A DNA stretch of 13,071 bases from Nitrospiraceae bacterium. GTDB taxonomy: Bacteria > Nitrospirota > Nitrospiria > Nitrospirales > Nitrospiraceae. The stretch lies in NCBI GenBank assembly GCA_005800255.1, contig SYGW01000104.1:1-13071 (forward strand), read 5' to 3'. Positions 7,003 through 13,071 of this stretch are shown piece after piece; position 1 is the first letter of the stretch, and each line of letters starts with the position of its first letter. Below the pieces are notes generated by a model that did not search any database, was not told the origin of the DNA, and worked only from the letters and a program-made list of their open reading frames with translations. Both the position numbers and the translations under genes were made by a program.

Positions 7003-7552
7003 CCAGGAGTCCTTTAAAACCTCGGCCTCTGACCTTCAGCCCATGGCCTAAGATGGTCACCGGGTCCTTTGTCGTAATAGTCCGCCGCTCATCCGTCCAC
7101 GTCAGATGATTGCTCTCAACGGTATAGCCCCCCTCCAACTGCACGACGATCGGCGTTGCCCGGTTGGCAAGCATAAAGTCTTTGGTCGCGAGGTTCACCG
7201 TCCCCTCCTCGCCGGTCAGTTTCATTTCCCATCCTTTGGCACCATACAGGGTAACTTCGACGGCCTCGAGGGCAGCGCGTTTCTCCGTCTCGAAGACTCG
7301 AGCCCGCTGGGCATGCACCTCCCATTGCACAACCCCCGCTCTGGCTTGGGTGAAACGGAACTGATCGATGCCGGCATCCGACTTCCCGAGCACGGCTTGG
7401 CTTGAAGTACTCGGCGACGGACCCGTCTCTACTTTGGTGCCCAAGAGGTACAGCAAGAAGGAGACCAGGATGCCCGTCATAGCCAGGAGGCTACGTCGAA
7501 TCCAACGCTCCCACATGCCGTGGGCTAACCCATCGGGTTGAAATACAATCAT
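6950..7552 (-). CDS. lptC: LPS export protein LptC, inner-membrane anchored
   Basis: LptC is a bitopic inner-membrane protein that passes LPS from LptB2FG to LptA. The 200-residue protein has a short cytoplasmic part with WERWIRR, one membrane helix (about 21-38, SLLAMTGILVSFLLYLLG), a Ser/Thr-rich linker, and a periplasmic OstA-like domain with the repeated pattern VEVTLYGAKGWEMKLTGEEG, KDFMLAN, LEGGYTVESNHLTW and LKVRGRGFKGLLD. The length fits the family (about 190). The start is uncertain: the ATG at 7552 has no good ribosome site, and the ATG at 7516 (residue 13) also lacks one. It is first in its unit, just after the ribosomal operon terminator, and ends in TAG inside lptA. Confidence 0.88.
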   Translation of the reverse strand: MIVFQPDGLAHGMWERWIRRSLLAMTGILVSFLLYLLGTKVETGPSPSTSSQAVLGKSDAGIDQFRFTQARAGVVQWEVHAQRARVFETEKRAALEAVEVTLYGAKGWEMKLTGEEGTVNLATKDFMLANRATPIVVQLEGGYTVESNHLTWTDERRTITTKDPVTILGHGLKVRGRGFKGLLDAEEFQVLENVRVDLVP

Positions 7553-7564
7553 CGCTCGGGCACG

Positions 7565-7593
7565 ATTTTAGCAGAGGGCAGGAGGCAAGTAAA
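7565..7593 (-). promoter_or_regulatory. possible promoter for lptC-lptA-lptB-rpoN-hpf-rapZ
   Basis: On the minus strand TTTACT (7588-7593) and TAAAAT (7565-7570) are 17 bases apart. The -10 matches five of six bases and the -35 four of six. The predicted start site lies only about five bases before the lptC ATG, which would make a nearly leaderless transcript or favour the internal ATG at 7516. It overlaps the T-rich tail of the preceding terminator, so part of the match may come from that. Confidence 0.35.
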
Positions 7594-7637
7594 CAAACGC
7601 CCCGCTGGAAGCCACGGTCATGGCCTCCCAGCAGGGC
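7591..7637 (-). terminator. intrinsic terminator of the ribosomal protein operon
   Basis: On the minus strand GCCCTGCTGGGA pairs with TTCCAGCGGGGC (two G-T wobbles), extended past one bulged G by GCCA/TGGC around a six-base loop. The stem (7599-7637) is immediately followed by GTTTGTTT (7598-7591). It begins 30 bases after the rplQ stop. A long GC-rich stem plus T-rich tail, in the right place and orientation, makes this a convincing Rho-independent terminator. The opposite strand has no T-run, so it acts in one direction only. Confidence 0.85.
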
Positions 7638-7666
7638 ATCACACTATCGACAAGGGTGCGAGACGG

Positions 7667-8137
7667 TCAGGACGCAGTCGCAGAAGAAGATGCCGTGGCC
7701 CCCGCATCGGAGGACCCCTTAGTCATCGGCTTGCTCGCCTTCCCCGTGACAGGCTTTTCAGGCTGGCTTTGAGCGGCCGCGCGCTTGGCCACCAACTCAA
7801 TGGCCACCATGGCGGCAGTATCCCCGACCCGACGCCGGGTCTTGATCAGACGCGTGTATCCACCCTGGCGTTCAGCGAACCGTCCGGCCACGTCATCGAA
7901 CAACTTGGACACCACGGCCTTGCTGCGAAGGAATCCGAGAGCACGTCGGCGCGCCGGCAAGTCACCTTGCTTTCCAAGCGTGATCATCCGATCTGTGAAG
8001 CTGCGGATCTCCTTGGCCTTGGCCTCGGTCGTCTCGATCCGCTCGTGTTCGAGCAAGGACGTGACCAAGCTCCGGAACAACGCCCGTCGGTGATTGGTGT
8101 TTCGCCCTAGCTGCCTGCCTCGCTTTCTATGACGCAC
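7667..8137 (-). CDS. rplQ: 50S ribosomal protein L17
   Basis: L17 sits near the exit of the large-subunit peptide tunnel. The L17 core is residues 1-118, beginning [29 protein letters not shown], with [13 protein letters not shown] and [23 protein letters not shown] tail of about 35 residues rich in Ala, Ser, Thr, Lys and Pro follows ([14 protein letters not shown] onward), making 156 residues against about 120-130 in E. coli. Such disordered tails occur in other phyla. Translation starts at GTG (8137) with GAGGGAG just upstream, 13 bases after the rpoA stop. It is the last gene before the terminator. Confidence 0.97.
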   Translation of the reverse strand: MRHRKRGRQLGRNTNHRRALFRSLVTSLLEHERIETTEAKAKEIRSFTDRMITLGKQGDLPARRRALGFLRSKAVVSKLFDDVAGRFAERQGGYTRLIKTRRRVGDTAAMVAIELVAKRAAAQSQPEKPVTGKASKPMTKGSSDAGATASSSATAS

Positions 8138-8150
8138 AGCTCCCTCTCTT

Positions 8151-9155
8151 TCAGCCTTCGTGCTTGGCGCTGGATTCCGCAGCCGAGACCGAGTCCAGCT
8201 TCATGCCCAGGCTTAGTCCCATCTCGGTCAGGATTTCCTTGATCTCGTTCAATGACTTCTTTCCGAAATTCTTCGTCTTGAGCATTTCCATTTCGGTCTT
8301 CTGCACCAGATCCGCAATCGTCTTGATGTTCGCGTTCTTGAGGCAGTTGGCGGCCCGGACGGACAGCTCAAGCTCATTCACGCTCCGGAAGAGATTCTTA
8401 TTGATCTCTCTCCGCTCATCATCCTTGCGCGCCTGCGGAACGGCTTCACCCTGCTCTTCGGGATGGATAAAGATGGTGAGGTGATCCCGCAGAATACCCG
8501 CGGCCGTAGACAAGGCGTCCTGGGGCGTAATGCTGCCGTCGGTCCAGACCTCCAGCAACAGTTTGTCATAATCCGTCACCCGTCCCACCCGCGCATTTTC
8601 AACGTGGAAGTTGACCCGCTTCACGGGAGAATAAATCGAGTCCACCGCGACGACCCCGATGGGCAGCCCCTCTTCTTTGTTGCGTTCAGCCGGCACGTAG
8701 CCGCGCCCCGGGCTGATCACCAGTTCCATATCAAGCGTCGCTTCCTTGTCCAGGGTCGCAACGTGCAAGTCCCGGTTCAGGACCGTCAGATCCGCATCAT
8801 GGATGATATCCGAACCTTTGGCCTCGCCGGGCCCTTTCTTGCGAAGCCGCACCGTCTTCGGCTTATCCGTGTGCAGTTTGAAACGAAGGCCCTTCACGTT
8901 GAGAATGATGGCCGTCACGTCCTCGGTCACACCGGGAATCGTCGAAAACTCATGCAGGACCCCTTCGATCCGCACGGTCGTCACCGCCGCGCCGGTGAGA
9001 GAGGACAACAACACGCGCCGGAGGGAATTGCCGATGGTCGTCCCGAACCCCCGCTCAAACGGTTCAGCCGTGAACTTCCCGTAGACCGCCGACAGCGTGT
9101 CCTTCTCGGCTTCGACCCGAATCGGGACTTGGAAGTCCTTCATTGCCTTGATCAT
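8151..9155 (-). CDS. rpoA: RNA polymerase alpha subunit
   Basis: Alpha dimerises to start assembly of RNA polymerase, and its C-terminal domain contacts UP elements and activators. The 334-residue protein is full length. The N-terminal domain (1-230) has [26 protein letters not shown] (33-58). A charged linker (about 232-255) leads to the C-terminal domain (258-320) with [15 protein letters not shown], where Arg267 corresponds to the DNA-binding Arg265 of E. coli, and NFGKKS (296-301). The ATG at 9155 follows an AAGGGGGG ribosome site; the ATG four codons later is less well placed. It is preceded by a 79-base gap after rpsD, the longest in this operon, holding a small hairpin. Confidence 0.98.
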   Translation of the reverse strand: MIKAMKDFQVPIRVEAEKDTLSAVYGKFTAEPFERGFGTTIGNSLRRVLLSSLTGAAVTTVRIEGVLHEFSTIPGVTEDVTAIILNVKGLRFKLHTDKPKTVRLRKKGPGEAKGSDIIHDADLTVLNRDLHVATLDKEATLDMELVISPGRGYVPAERNKEEGLPIGVVAVDSIYSPVKRVNFHVENARVGRVTDYDKLLLEVWTDGSITPQDALSTAAGILRDHLTIFIHPEEQGEAVPQARKDDERREINKNLFRSVNELELSVRAANCLKNANIKTIADLVQKTEMEMLKTKNFGKKSLNEIKEILTEMGLSLGMKLDSVSAAESSAKHEG

Positions 9156-9195
9156 AGTCCCCCCTTACCTCATCTGCCTGACCCGCGTGCTTGGA

Positions 9196-9212
9196 GGCCG
9201 CCATGCGCGGCC
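9196..9212 (-). other. hairpin in the rpsD-rpoA gap
   Basis: GGCCGC (9196-9201) and GCGGCC (9207-9212) form a perfect 6 bp GC stem with a five-base loop in the transcribed RNA. No T-run follows, so it is not an intrinsic terminator. It could be an RNA processing or attenuation element, or chance in GC-rich DNA. Confidence 0.35.
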
Positions 9213-9234
9213 CGCAACCACCAGCAGATCTTCG

Positions 9235-9861
9235 CTATCTGGAATATAATTCGACGACCAATTGTTCATTGACCGGCAACTGGATCTCCTCTTTCGTCGG
9301 AATTCCGCGTACGGTTCCCTTGAACGCGGCCCGATCCAATTCCAGCCATGCGGAAATCCCACGTCCTTCCACCGCATCCAGCGCGGCCAGAACGGACGCG
9401 ATCTCGCGGCTCTTCGGGCGAACCTCGACGATATCCCCGGCCTTAACCGTATAGGAGGCCACGTCGGTTTTTCTTCCGTTGACCAACAAATGCCCATGGT
9501 TGACCAACTGCCGCGCCTCTTTACGAGAGGAGGCAAACCCCAGCCGGTAGACCACATTGTCGAGTCGGCACTCCAACAGCTTCAGCAGATGGTCGCCCGT
9601 AATGCCGGTGCGTCGTTCCGCGCGACCAAACACGCCGCGAAACTGACTCTCCTGCAGCCCATAGATCCGCCGCAGCTTTTGCTTTTCGCGCAACTGCGCA
9701 CTGTACTCGGAGATGCGCTGACGCCCCTGCCCATGCTGCCCAGGCGGATAGCTCCGGCGCTCGATTGCACACTTTTCAGTCATACACCTCGTGCCCTTGA
9801 GAAACAGCTTTTCGCCTTCTCGCCGACACAGTCGACAGACAGGGCCTCTGTACTTCGCCAC
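9235..9861 (-). CDS. rpsD: 30S ribosomal protein S4 (zinc-binding form)
   Basis: S4 is a primary 16S rRNA-binding protein and, in many bacteria, the translational repressor of this operon. I place the start at GTG 9861, giving 208 residues and the family N-terminus (AKYRGPVCRLC). GGAGAG lies about six bases upstream, and an open stretch of 18 codons further upstream overlaps the rpsK end and is not conserved. Cys9, Cys12, Cys26 and Cys31 make the zinc site of the C+ type of S4. The S4 RNA-binding domain (about 99-160) shows CRLDNVVYRLGFASSRKEARQLVNHGHLLVNG. The order rpsM-rpsK-rpsD-rpoA-rplQ is the standard alpha operon. Confidence 0.96.
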   Translation of the reverse strand: MAKYRGPVCRLCRREGEKLFLKGTRCMTEKCAIERRSYPPGQHGQGRQRISEYSAQLREKQKLRRIYGLQESQFRGVFGRAERRTGITGDHLLKLLECRLDNVVYRLGFASSRKEARQLVNHGHLLVNGRKTDVASYTVKAGDIVEVRPKSREIASVLAALDAVEGRGISAWLELDRAAFKGTVRGIPTKEEIQLPVNEQLVVELYSR

Positions 9862-9884
9862 TGTGCTCTCCTTCCCTTCTGCGC

Positions 9885-10268
9885 CTACACGCGCCGCCGT
9901 TTGGGCGGCCGGCAACCATTGTGCGGGATCGGCGTGACATCCCGGATGAGATTAATCCGAAGACCCGCCGCCTGCAGGGATCGGATCGCAGACTCCCGCC
10001 CGGAGCCTGGACCATTCACATACACATCCACCTGTCGCATCCCATGTTCCATCGCCTTCTTCGCCGCAGCCTCGCCGGCCTTCTGCGCCGCAAATGGAGT
10101 GCTTTTACGCGACCCCTTGAACTGCTGGCTCCCGGAACTGGCCCATACCACCGAATTCCCGCTCATGTCGGTGATCGTCACAAGCGTGTTATTGAACGAC
10201 GCTTGAATGTGGGCGATCCCGCTTTGGACCACCTTCCGCTCTTTTTTCTTGCCCTTCTTGACACTCAT
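9885..10268 (-). CDS. rpsK: 30S ribosomal protein S11
   Basis: S11 lies on the small-subunit platform and helps to shape the E site and mRNA exit. The product has 127 residues, the usual length. It has a lysine-rich start (KKGKKKERK), then [58 protein letters not shown] and the conserved end [18 protein letters not shown]. The ATG at 10268 has GAGGGG about eight bases upstream. It lies 32 bases after rpsM and 23 bases before rpsD. Confidence 0.98.
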   Translation of the reverse strand: MSVKKGKKKERKVVQSGIAHIQASFNNTLVTITDMSGNSVVWASSGSQQFKGSRKSTPFAAQKAGEAAAKKAMEHGMRQVDVYVNGPGSGRESAIRSLQAAGLRINLIRDVTPIPHNGCRPPKRRRV

Positions 10269-10300
10269 GCTGGTATCCCCTCAGTTCCCGTCAGACTCGG

Positions 10301-10693
10301 CTACGCTCCGCTGGAGGCCCCGGATGGTTTGCGGGCTTTTCCCATCGACGCCCTGCGCCCCTTCCTGGTCCGCGCGTTGGTCTTCGTTCGTTGCCCTCGA
10401 ACCGGGAGGCTTTTTCGATGCCGCAGTCCTCGGTAGGTTCCCGTGTCGACCAAACGCTTGATATTCATCGAGACCTCTTTACGAAGGTCTCCTTCGACCT
10501 TGTGATCCCGCTCGATGATTTCACGGAGCTTGACGATCTCGTCCTCGCTCAGATCCTTCACGCGGGTCGCGCCCTCTACGCCGGCCTTCTTGGCGATCTG
10601 CGCAGCAGTTGTGCGCCCGATCCCGAAGACATAGGTCAGCCCGATGTCTACCCGCTTCTCTCTCGGCAAATCCACTCCGGCGATCCGAGCCAT
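10301..10693 (-). CDS. rpsM: 30S ribosomal protein S13
   Basis: S13 sits in the head of the small subunit and contacts 5S-associated proteins and P-site tRNA through its C-terminal tail. The 130-residue protein has [25 protein letters not shown] (2-26), a helix-hairpin-helix region, and the basic tail [24 protein letters not shown], ending in a short Ser/Gly/Ala-rich extension (KPSGASSGA). The ATG at 10693 follows an AGGGGGG ribosome site. It lies 30 bases after rpmJ. Confidence 0.98.
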   Translation of the reverse strand: MARIAGVDLPREKRVDIGLTYVFGIGRTTAAQIAKKAGVEGATRVKDLSEDEIVKLREIIERDHKVEGDLRKEVSMNIKRLVDTGTYRGLRHRKSLPVRGQRTKTNARTRKGRRASMGKARKPSGASSGA

Positions 10694-10723
10694 AATCCCC
10701 CCTCGACGCGCGTCCGATTGAGC

Positions 10724-10837
10724 CTACCCCTGACGTTGTTTGTGTCGCGGATTCTCGCAGAGCACCCGCACGACTCCCCGTCGACGAATGACCTTGCACT
10801 TCGAACAAATGGGTTTGACGGACGATTTAACTTTCAT
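10724..10837 (-). CDS. rpmJ: 50S ribosomal protein L36 (zinc-binding form)
   Basis: This 37-residue gene reads [16 protein letters not shown] through to NPRHKQRQG and ends in TAG. Cys11, Cys14, Cys27 and His32 form the zinc ribbon of the C+ form of L36, which helps the late folding of 23S rRNA. The ATG at 10837 has GAGGA six bases upstream. It sits between infA and rpsM as in most bacteria. The second L36 type without cysteines, used in zinc starvation by some species, is not in the window. Confidence 0.97.
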   Translation of the reverse strand: MKVKSSVKPICSKCKVIRRRGVVRVLCENPRHKQRQG

Positions 10838-10853
10838 AGGTATTCCTCGTGAA

Positions 10854-11072
10854 TCACTTGAACCGGTAGGTGATGCGCCCCCGCGTCAGGTCGTATGGAG
10901 ACATCTCCACCGTTACCTTGTCGCCCGGCAGGATCCGAATAAAATGCATCCGCATCTTGCCGGAAATATGGGCGAGGACCACGTGATCATTGTCCAGCTT
11001 CACCCGGAACATGGCGTTCGGAAGCGTTTCCGCCACGGTTCCCTGCACTTCAATGACATCCTCTTTGGGCAT
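10854..11072 (-). CDS. infA: translation initiation factor IF-1
   Basis: IF-1 blocks the ribosomal A site during initiation and assists IF-2 and IF-3. The 72-residue product is one OB-fold of exactly the usual size: [26 protein letters not shown], then [20 protein letters not shown] and the end [13 protein letters not shown]. The ATG at 11072 is five bases after the map stop, with AGGA three bases before it, so ribosomes may pass directly from map. rpmJ follows after 16 bases. Confidence 0.98.
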   Translation of the reverse strand: MPKEDVIEVQGTVAETLPNAMFRVKLDNDHVVLAHISGKMRMHFIRILPGDKVTVEMSPYDLTRGRITYRFK

Positions 11073-11077
11073 TCGTC

Positions 11078-11830
11078 CTACAGCTTTGTTAAAATCTGCG
11101 CAGGCCCCTCGGCCTGGATCGCAATGGTATGTTCAAAATGGGCGGACAGGCTCCCGTCTTTCGTGACCGCCGTCCATTGGTCATCCAGAACACGCACGCC
11201 GCTCCGGCCCATATTGACCATCGGCTCGATTGCCAGCACCATCCCGACTTGCAGGCGCGGTCCTTGCCCCGGCTTCCCGTAGTTTGGGACTTGCGGCTCT
11301 TCGTGCAACTGGCGTCCGATGCCGTGGCCGACGAAGTCGGTCACGACCGAAAAACCGGCCGCCTCGGCATGTTGCTGGACGGCATGGGAAATATCGGACA
11401 GCCGGTTTCCGACCCGCGCTTGCTCGATCCCCTTGTAGAGCGCTTCCTCTGTCACGCGCAACAACTCGGCCACCTCCGGCGCAATCGACCCGACCGGCAC
11501 CGTCATGGCCGCGTCCCCGTAGAATCCCTCCACGATGGCGCCCAGATCCAGCCCGACGATATCCCCCTCTTTCAACATCCTCCGCGAGGAGGGAATCCCG
11601 TGCACGACCTGGTCGTTGACCGATGCGCAGAGCGTCTTCGGATAGCTCCGATAGCCTTTAAAGGCCGGAATCCCGCCCCGTGAACGGATGTGCTCTTCCG
11701 CGATGCGATCCAAGTCTTCCGTGGTGATGCCCGGGCGAACCGCTTGCTTCAACGCCTGCAACGTCTCGGCCACGACTTTCGACGCCCTGGCCATGATCGC
11801 AATCTCCTCGGGAGTCTTGAGGATGATCAC
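11078..11830 (-). CDS. map: methionine aminopeptidase, type I
   Basis: Map removes the initiator methionine from nascent proteins with small second residues, using two metal ions. All ligands are present: Asp95 (GLDLGA), Asp106 (GDAAMT), His169 (GHGIG), Glu202 (IEPM) and Glu233 (FEHTI). His77 in VVHGIP is also conserved. The 250-residue length matches bacterial type Ia, without an N-terminal zinc extension. The start is GTG at 11830, sharing GTGA with the adk stop (4-base overlap), so translation is probably coupled. Confidence 0.97.
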   Translation of the reverse strand: MIILKTPEEIAIMARASKVVAETLQALKQAVRPGITTEDLDRIAEEHIRSRGGIPAFKGYRSYPKTLCASVNDQVVHGIPSSRRMLKEGDIVGLDLGAIVEGFYGDAAMTVPVGSIAPEVAELLRVTEEALYKGIEQARVGNRLSDISHAVQQHAEAAGFSVVTDFVGHGIGRQLHEEPQVPNYGKPGQGPRLQVGMVLAIEPMVNMGRSGVRVLDDQWTAVTKDGSLSAHFEHTIAIQAEGPAQILTKL

Positions 11831-12483
11831 GCCAAGCCTTGCGCCGCCAACACGTTCAGCAACCGCCCCTGCACTGCATCGATCGGCCCGGCCCCGTCCA
11901 GGTCAGAGAGGAGGCCGCGCTGACGATAGTAGGCGATCAACGGCGCGGTCTGCTCCTCATAGACGGTCAGCCTGGTTTCCACGGCTTCCTTGCGATCATC
12001 GCTGCGCTGAACCAGTGCGCTCTTGCACTGGTCGCACACCCCCTCGCTCTTGGGCGGCGCAAAATCGACGTGATAGACCGCCTGGCACTTCGGGCAGTTG
12101 CGCCGCCCGCTCAGACGCCGCACCACATCGGTTCGCGGCACCACGACATTGAGTACCCGATCAAGCGGCTTCCCGCTTGCGCCAAGAATCGCGGCCAGTT
12201 CCTCGGCTTGCCCGACCGTGCGGGGGAAACCATCCAACAGGAACCCTCCGACGCAACCGGGTTCCGCCAATTTCGCCTTCACAATGCCCACCACAACCGA
12301 ATCCGGAACGAGCGTGCCCCGATCCATGCAGGCCTTGGCCTCAAGGCCCAGTGGCGTCTGGTTTCGGACCGCCTCCCGAAGGATGTCGCCGGTCGAAATC
12401 TTCGGCAGACGAAAGCGGGCTGCGATTCGCTCGGCTTGAGTCCCCTTGCCGACACCCGGCGCACCGAGAAAGACGAGCCGCAT
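11827..12483 (-). CDS. adk: adenylate kinase, long form with zinc LID
   Basis: Adk interconverts ATP and AMP with two ADP. The 218 residues include P-loop GAPGVGKGT (7-15), the AMP-binding region KISTGDILRE (28-37), DGFPR (84-88) and a long LID domain whose Cys130, Cys133, Cys150 and Cys153 form a four-cysteine structural zinc site. E. coli adenylate kinase lacks this site, and it is frequent in Gram-positive and several other phyla. The ATG at 12483 is nine bases after the secY stop. The secY-adk-map order is conserved in many bacteria. Confidence 0.97.
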   Translation of the reverse strand: MRLVFLGAPGVGKGTQAERIAARFRLPKISTGDILREAVRNQTPLGLEAKACMDRGTLVPDSVVVGIVKAKLAEPGCVGGFLLDGFPRTVGQAEELAAILGASGKPLDRVLNVVVPRTDVVRRLSGRRNCPKCQAVYHVDFAPPKSEGVCDQCKSALVQRSDDRKEAVETRLTVYEEQTAPLIAYYRQRGLLSDLDGAGPIDAVQGRLLNVLAAQGLA

Positions 12484-12492
12484 TAGTGCGCC

Positions 12493-12966
12493 CTACCCAC
12501 TACGCCCGCGCAACTTGCCCTTGGCGAGGAACCCCTCGTAGTTTCGCATCAGCATATGCGATTCGATCTGCTGCGCCGTGTCCAAGCCGACGCCGATCAC
12601 GATCAAGAGGGAGGTGCCGCCGAAGTAGAAGGGCATGTTCAATTTATAAATCAAGAACTCGGGTACGACGCAGACGGCGGCCAGGTAGATCGAGCCGGCC
12701 GTCGTAATCCTGGTCAGTACGTTGTAAATATAGTCCGAGGTCCGCTGCCCAGGCCTGATGCCGGGAATAAAGCCCCCGTACTTTTTCATGTTGTCCGCCA
12801 TGTCCACCGGATTCAGCACCACCGCCGTGTAAAAAAAGCAAAAGAACACGATCAGGCTGACGTAGAGGACCGTGTACAAAAGCGAGCCGGGCGACAACTG
12901 GGCGCCGATGGACTGCACCCAGGGCACCTGGATGAACCCGGCGATCGTCGCGGGAAACGCGATGAT
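12493..12966 (-). CDS. secY: preprotein translocase subunit SecY, C-terminal part only
   Basis: SecY is the channel of the Sec translocon. About 157 residues are recognisable, from [11 protein letters not shown] to the TAG at 12493. They cover about the last four of ten membrane helices: after [15 protein letters not shown] comes [22 protein letters not shown], then the cytosolic ribosome/SecA-binding loop [22 protein letters not shown], then [14 protein letters not shown] and [32 protein letters not shown] full SecY has about 440 residues. Upstream of about 12966 the frame stays open but no longer resembles SecY (the expected segment of the VIPPIFASS type is absent). The gene is therefore truncated in this sequence rather than merely cut at the edge. 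The left boundary given is where homology begins. Confidence 0.88.
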   Translation of the reverse strand: MIAFPATIAGFIQVPWVQSIGAQLSPGSLLYTVLYVSLIVFFCFFYTAVVLNPVDMADNMKKYGGFIPGIRPGQRTSDYIYNVLTRITTAGSIYLAAVCVVPEFLIYKLNMPFYFGGTSLLIVIGVGLDTAQQIESHMLMRNYEGFLAKGKLRGRSG

Positions 12967-12985
12967 CGCGTCGAAGGGGCGCGAA

Positions 12986-13071
12986 TCATCCACCCGCAAG
13001 CGCGCCGATCTTCGCCAGCAGGTCGTCCGCCACGTCGATGCCCTCGACACGCAGACGGCGCTCCGAGGTGA
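12986..13071 (-). other. unassigned reading-frame end of different origin upstream of the secY fragment
   Basis: The last 86 bases read on the minus strand as 27 codons open at the edge, with the visible peptide [20 protein letters not shown] and a TGA at 12986-12988. The peptide has a natural alpha-helical look and strong G/C preference at third positions (22 of 27). It lies in a different frame from secY and does not match any SecY segment or the L15 protein normally encoded before secY. I do not recognise the family. It may be the C-terminus of an unrelated gene joined here by rearrangement or misassembly; it could also be a chance open frame. Confidence 0.4.

Noticed and set aside
9862..9915. 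An upstream ATG extending S4 by 18 residues
   Set aside because: The extension overlaps the end of rpsK and is not part of the family. The GTG at 9861 has a good ribosome site and gives the normal S4 N-terminus.
12556..13071. Plus-strand open frame (171 codons) opposite secY
   Set aside because: It mirrors the SecY coding frame, with His/Asp/Arg-rich composition typical of an antisense shadow, and has no motif.
1..13071. tRNA, rRNA, CRISPR array, insertion sequence or defence genes
   Set aside because: No cloverleaf-like sequence, regularly spaced repeats, transposase motifs or long terminal repeats were found by reading both strands. The gaps between genes are mostly too short to hold them.

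Overview
This window looks like a chromosomal segment of a Gram-negative (diderm) bacterium with a moderately high GC content. Every supported gene is on the minus strand, so transcription runs from base 13071 towards base 1. LptA/B/C genes imply lipopolysaccharide and an outer membrane, and rpoN implies sigma-54 transcription. The order lptC-lptA-lptB-rpoN-hpf-rapZ and the general look of the proteins would fit Nitrospirota (Nitrospira-like) or a related deep lineage. That placement is an impression, not a result.

Bases 13071 to 7591 hold the distal part of the classical ribosomal-protein/alpha operon: secY (3' part only), adk, map, infA, rpmJ, rpsM, rpsK, rpsD, rpoA and rplQ. The genes are tightly spaced and serve protein export, nucleotide balance, N-terminal methionine removal, translation initiation, ribosome assembly and transcription. 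The run ends at a strong intrinsic terminator (7591-7637). At the far right edge (about 12967-13071) the secY frame loses homology abruptly. It is preceded by what looks like the end of an unrelated, GC-rich reading frame, suggesting an assembly chimera or a rearrangement.

Bases 7552 to 2635 hold a second unit: lptC, lptA, lptB, rpoN, hpf and rapZ. LptC/A/B are the inner-membrane, periplasmic and ATPase parts of the LPS export bridge. RpoN is sigma-54, Hpf the long-form ribosome hibernation factor, and RapZ a P-loop regulator. Overlaps and short gaps suggest co-transcription.

Bases 2634 to 1 are the irregular part. A short AT-richer gap carries a near-consensus sigma-70 promoter (TTGACA-16-TATACT) for a 68-residue MerR-like helix-turn-helix gene. 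This is followed after 8 bases by the decayed 3' end of a pilQ-type secretin gene with two in-frame TAG codons, then by aroC (chorismate synthase) and the N-terminal third of aroB (3-dehydroquinate synthase), cut by the window edge. A secretin gene next to shikimate genes recalls the pilMNOPQ-aro arrangement of many bacteria. Here pilMNOP and most of pilQ are missing, so I read the locus as a scar of a lost type IV pilus operon.

No tRNA, rRNA, CRISPR array or insertion sequence was recognised. Apart from the pilQ remnant and the small regulator, this is core-genome DNA, and I see no convincing new multi-gene system.
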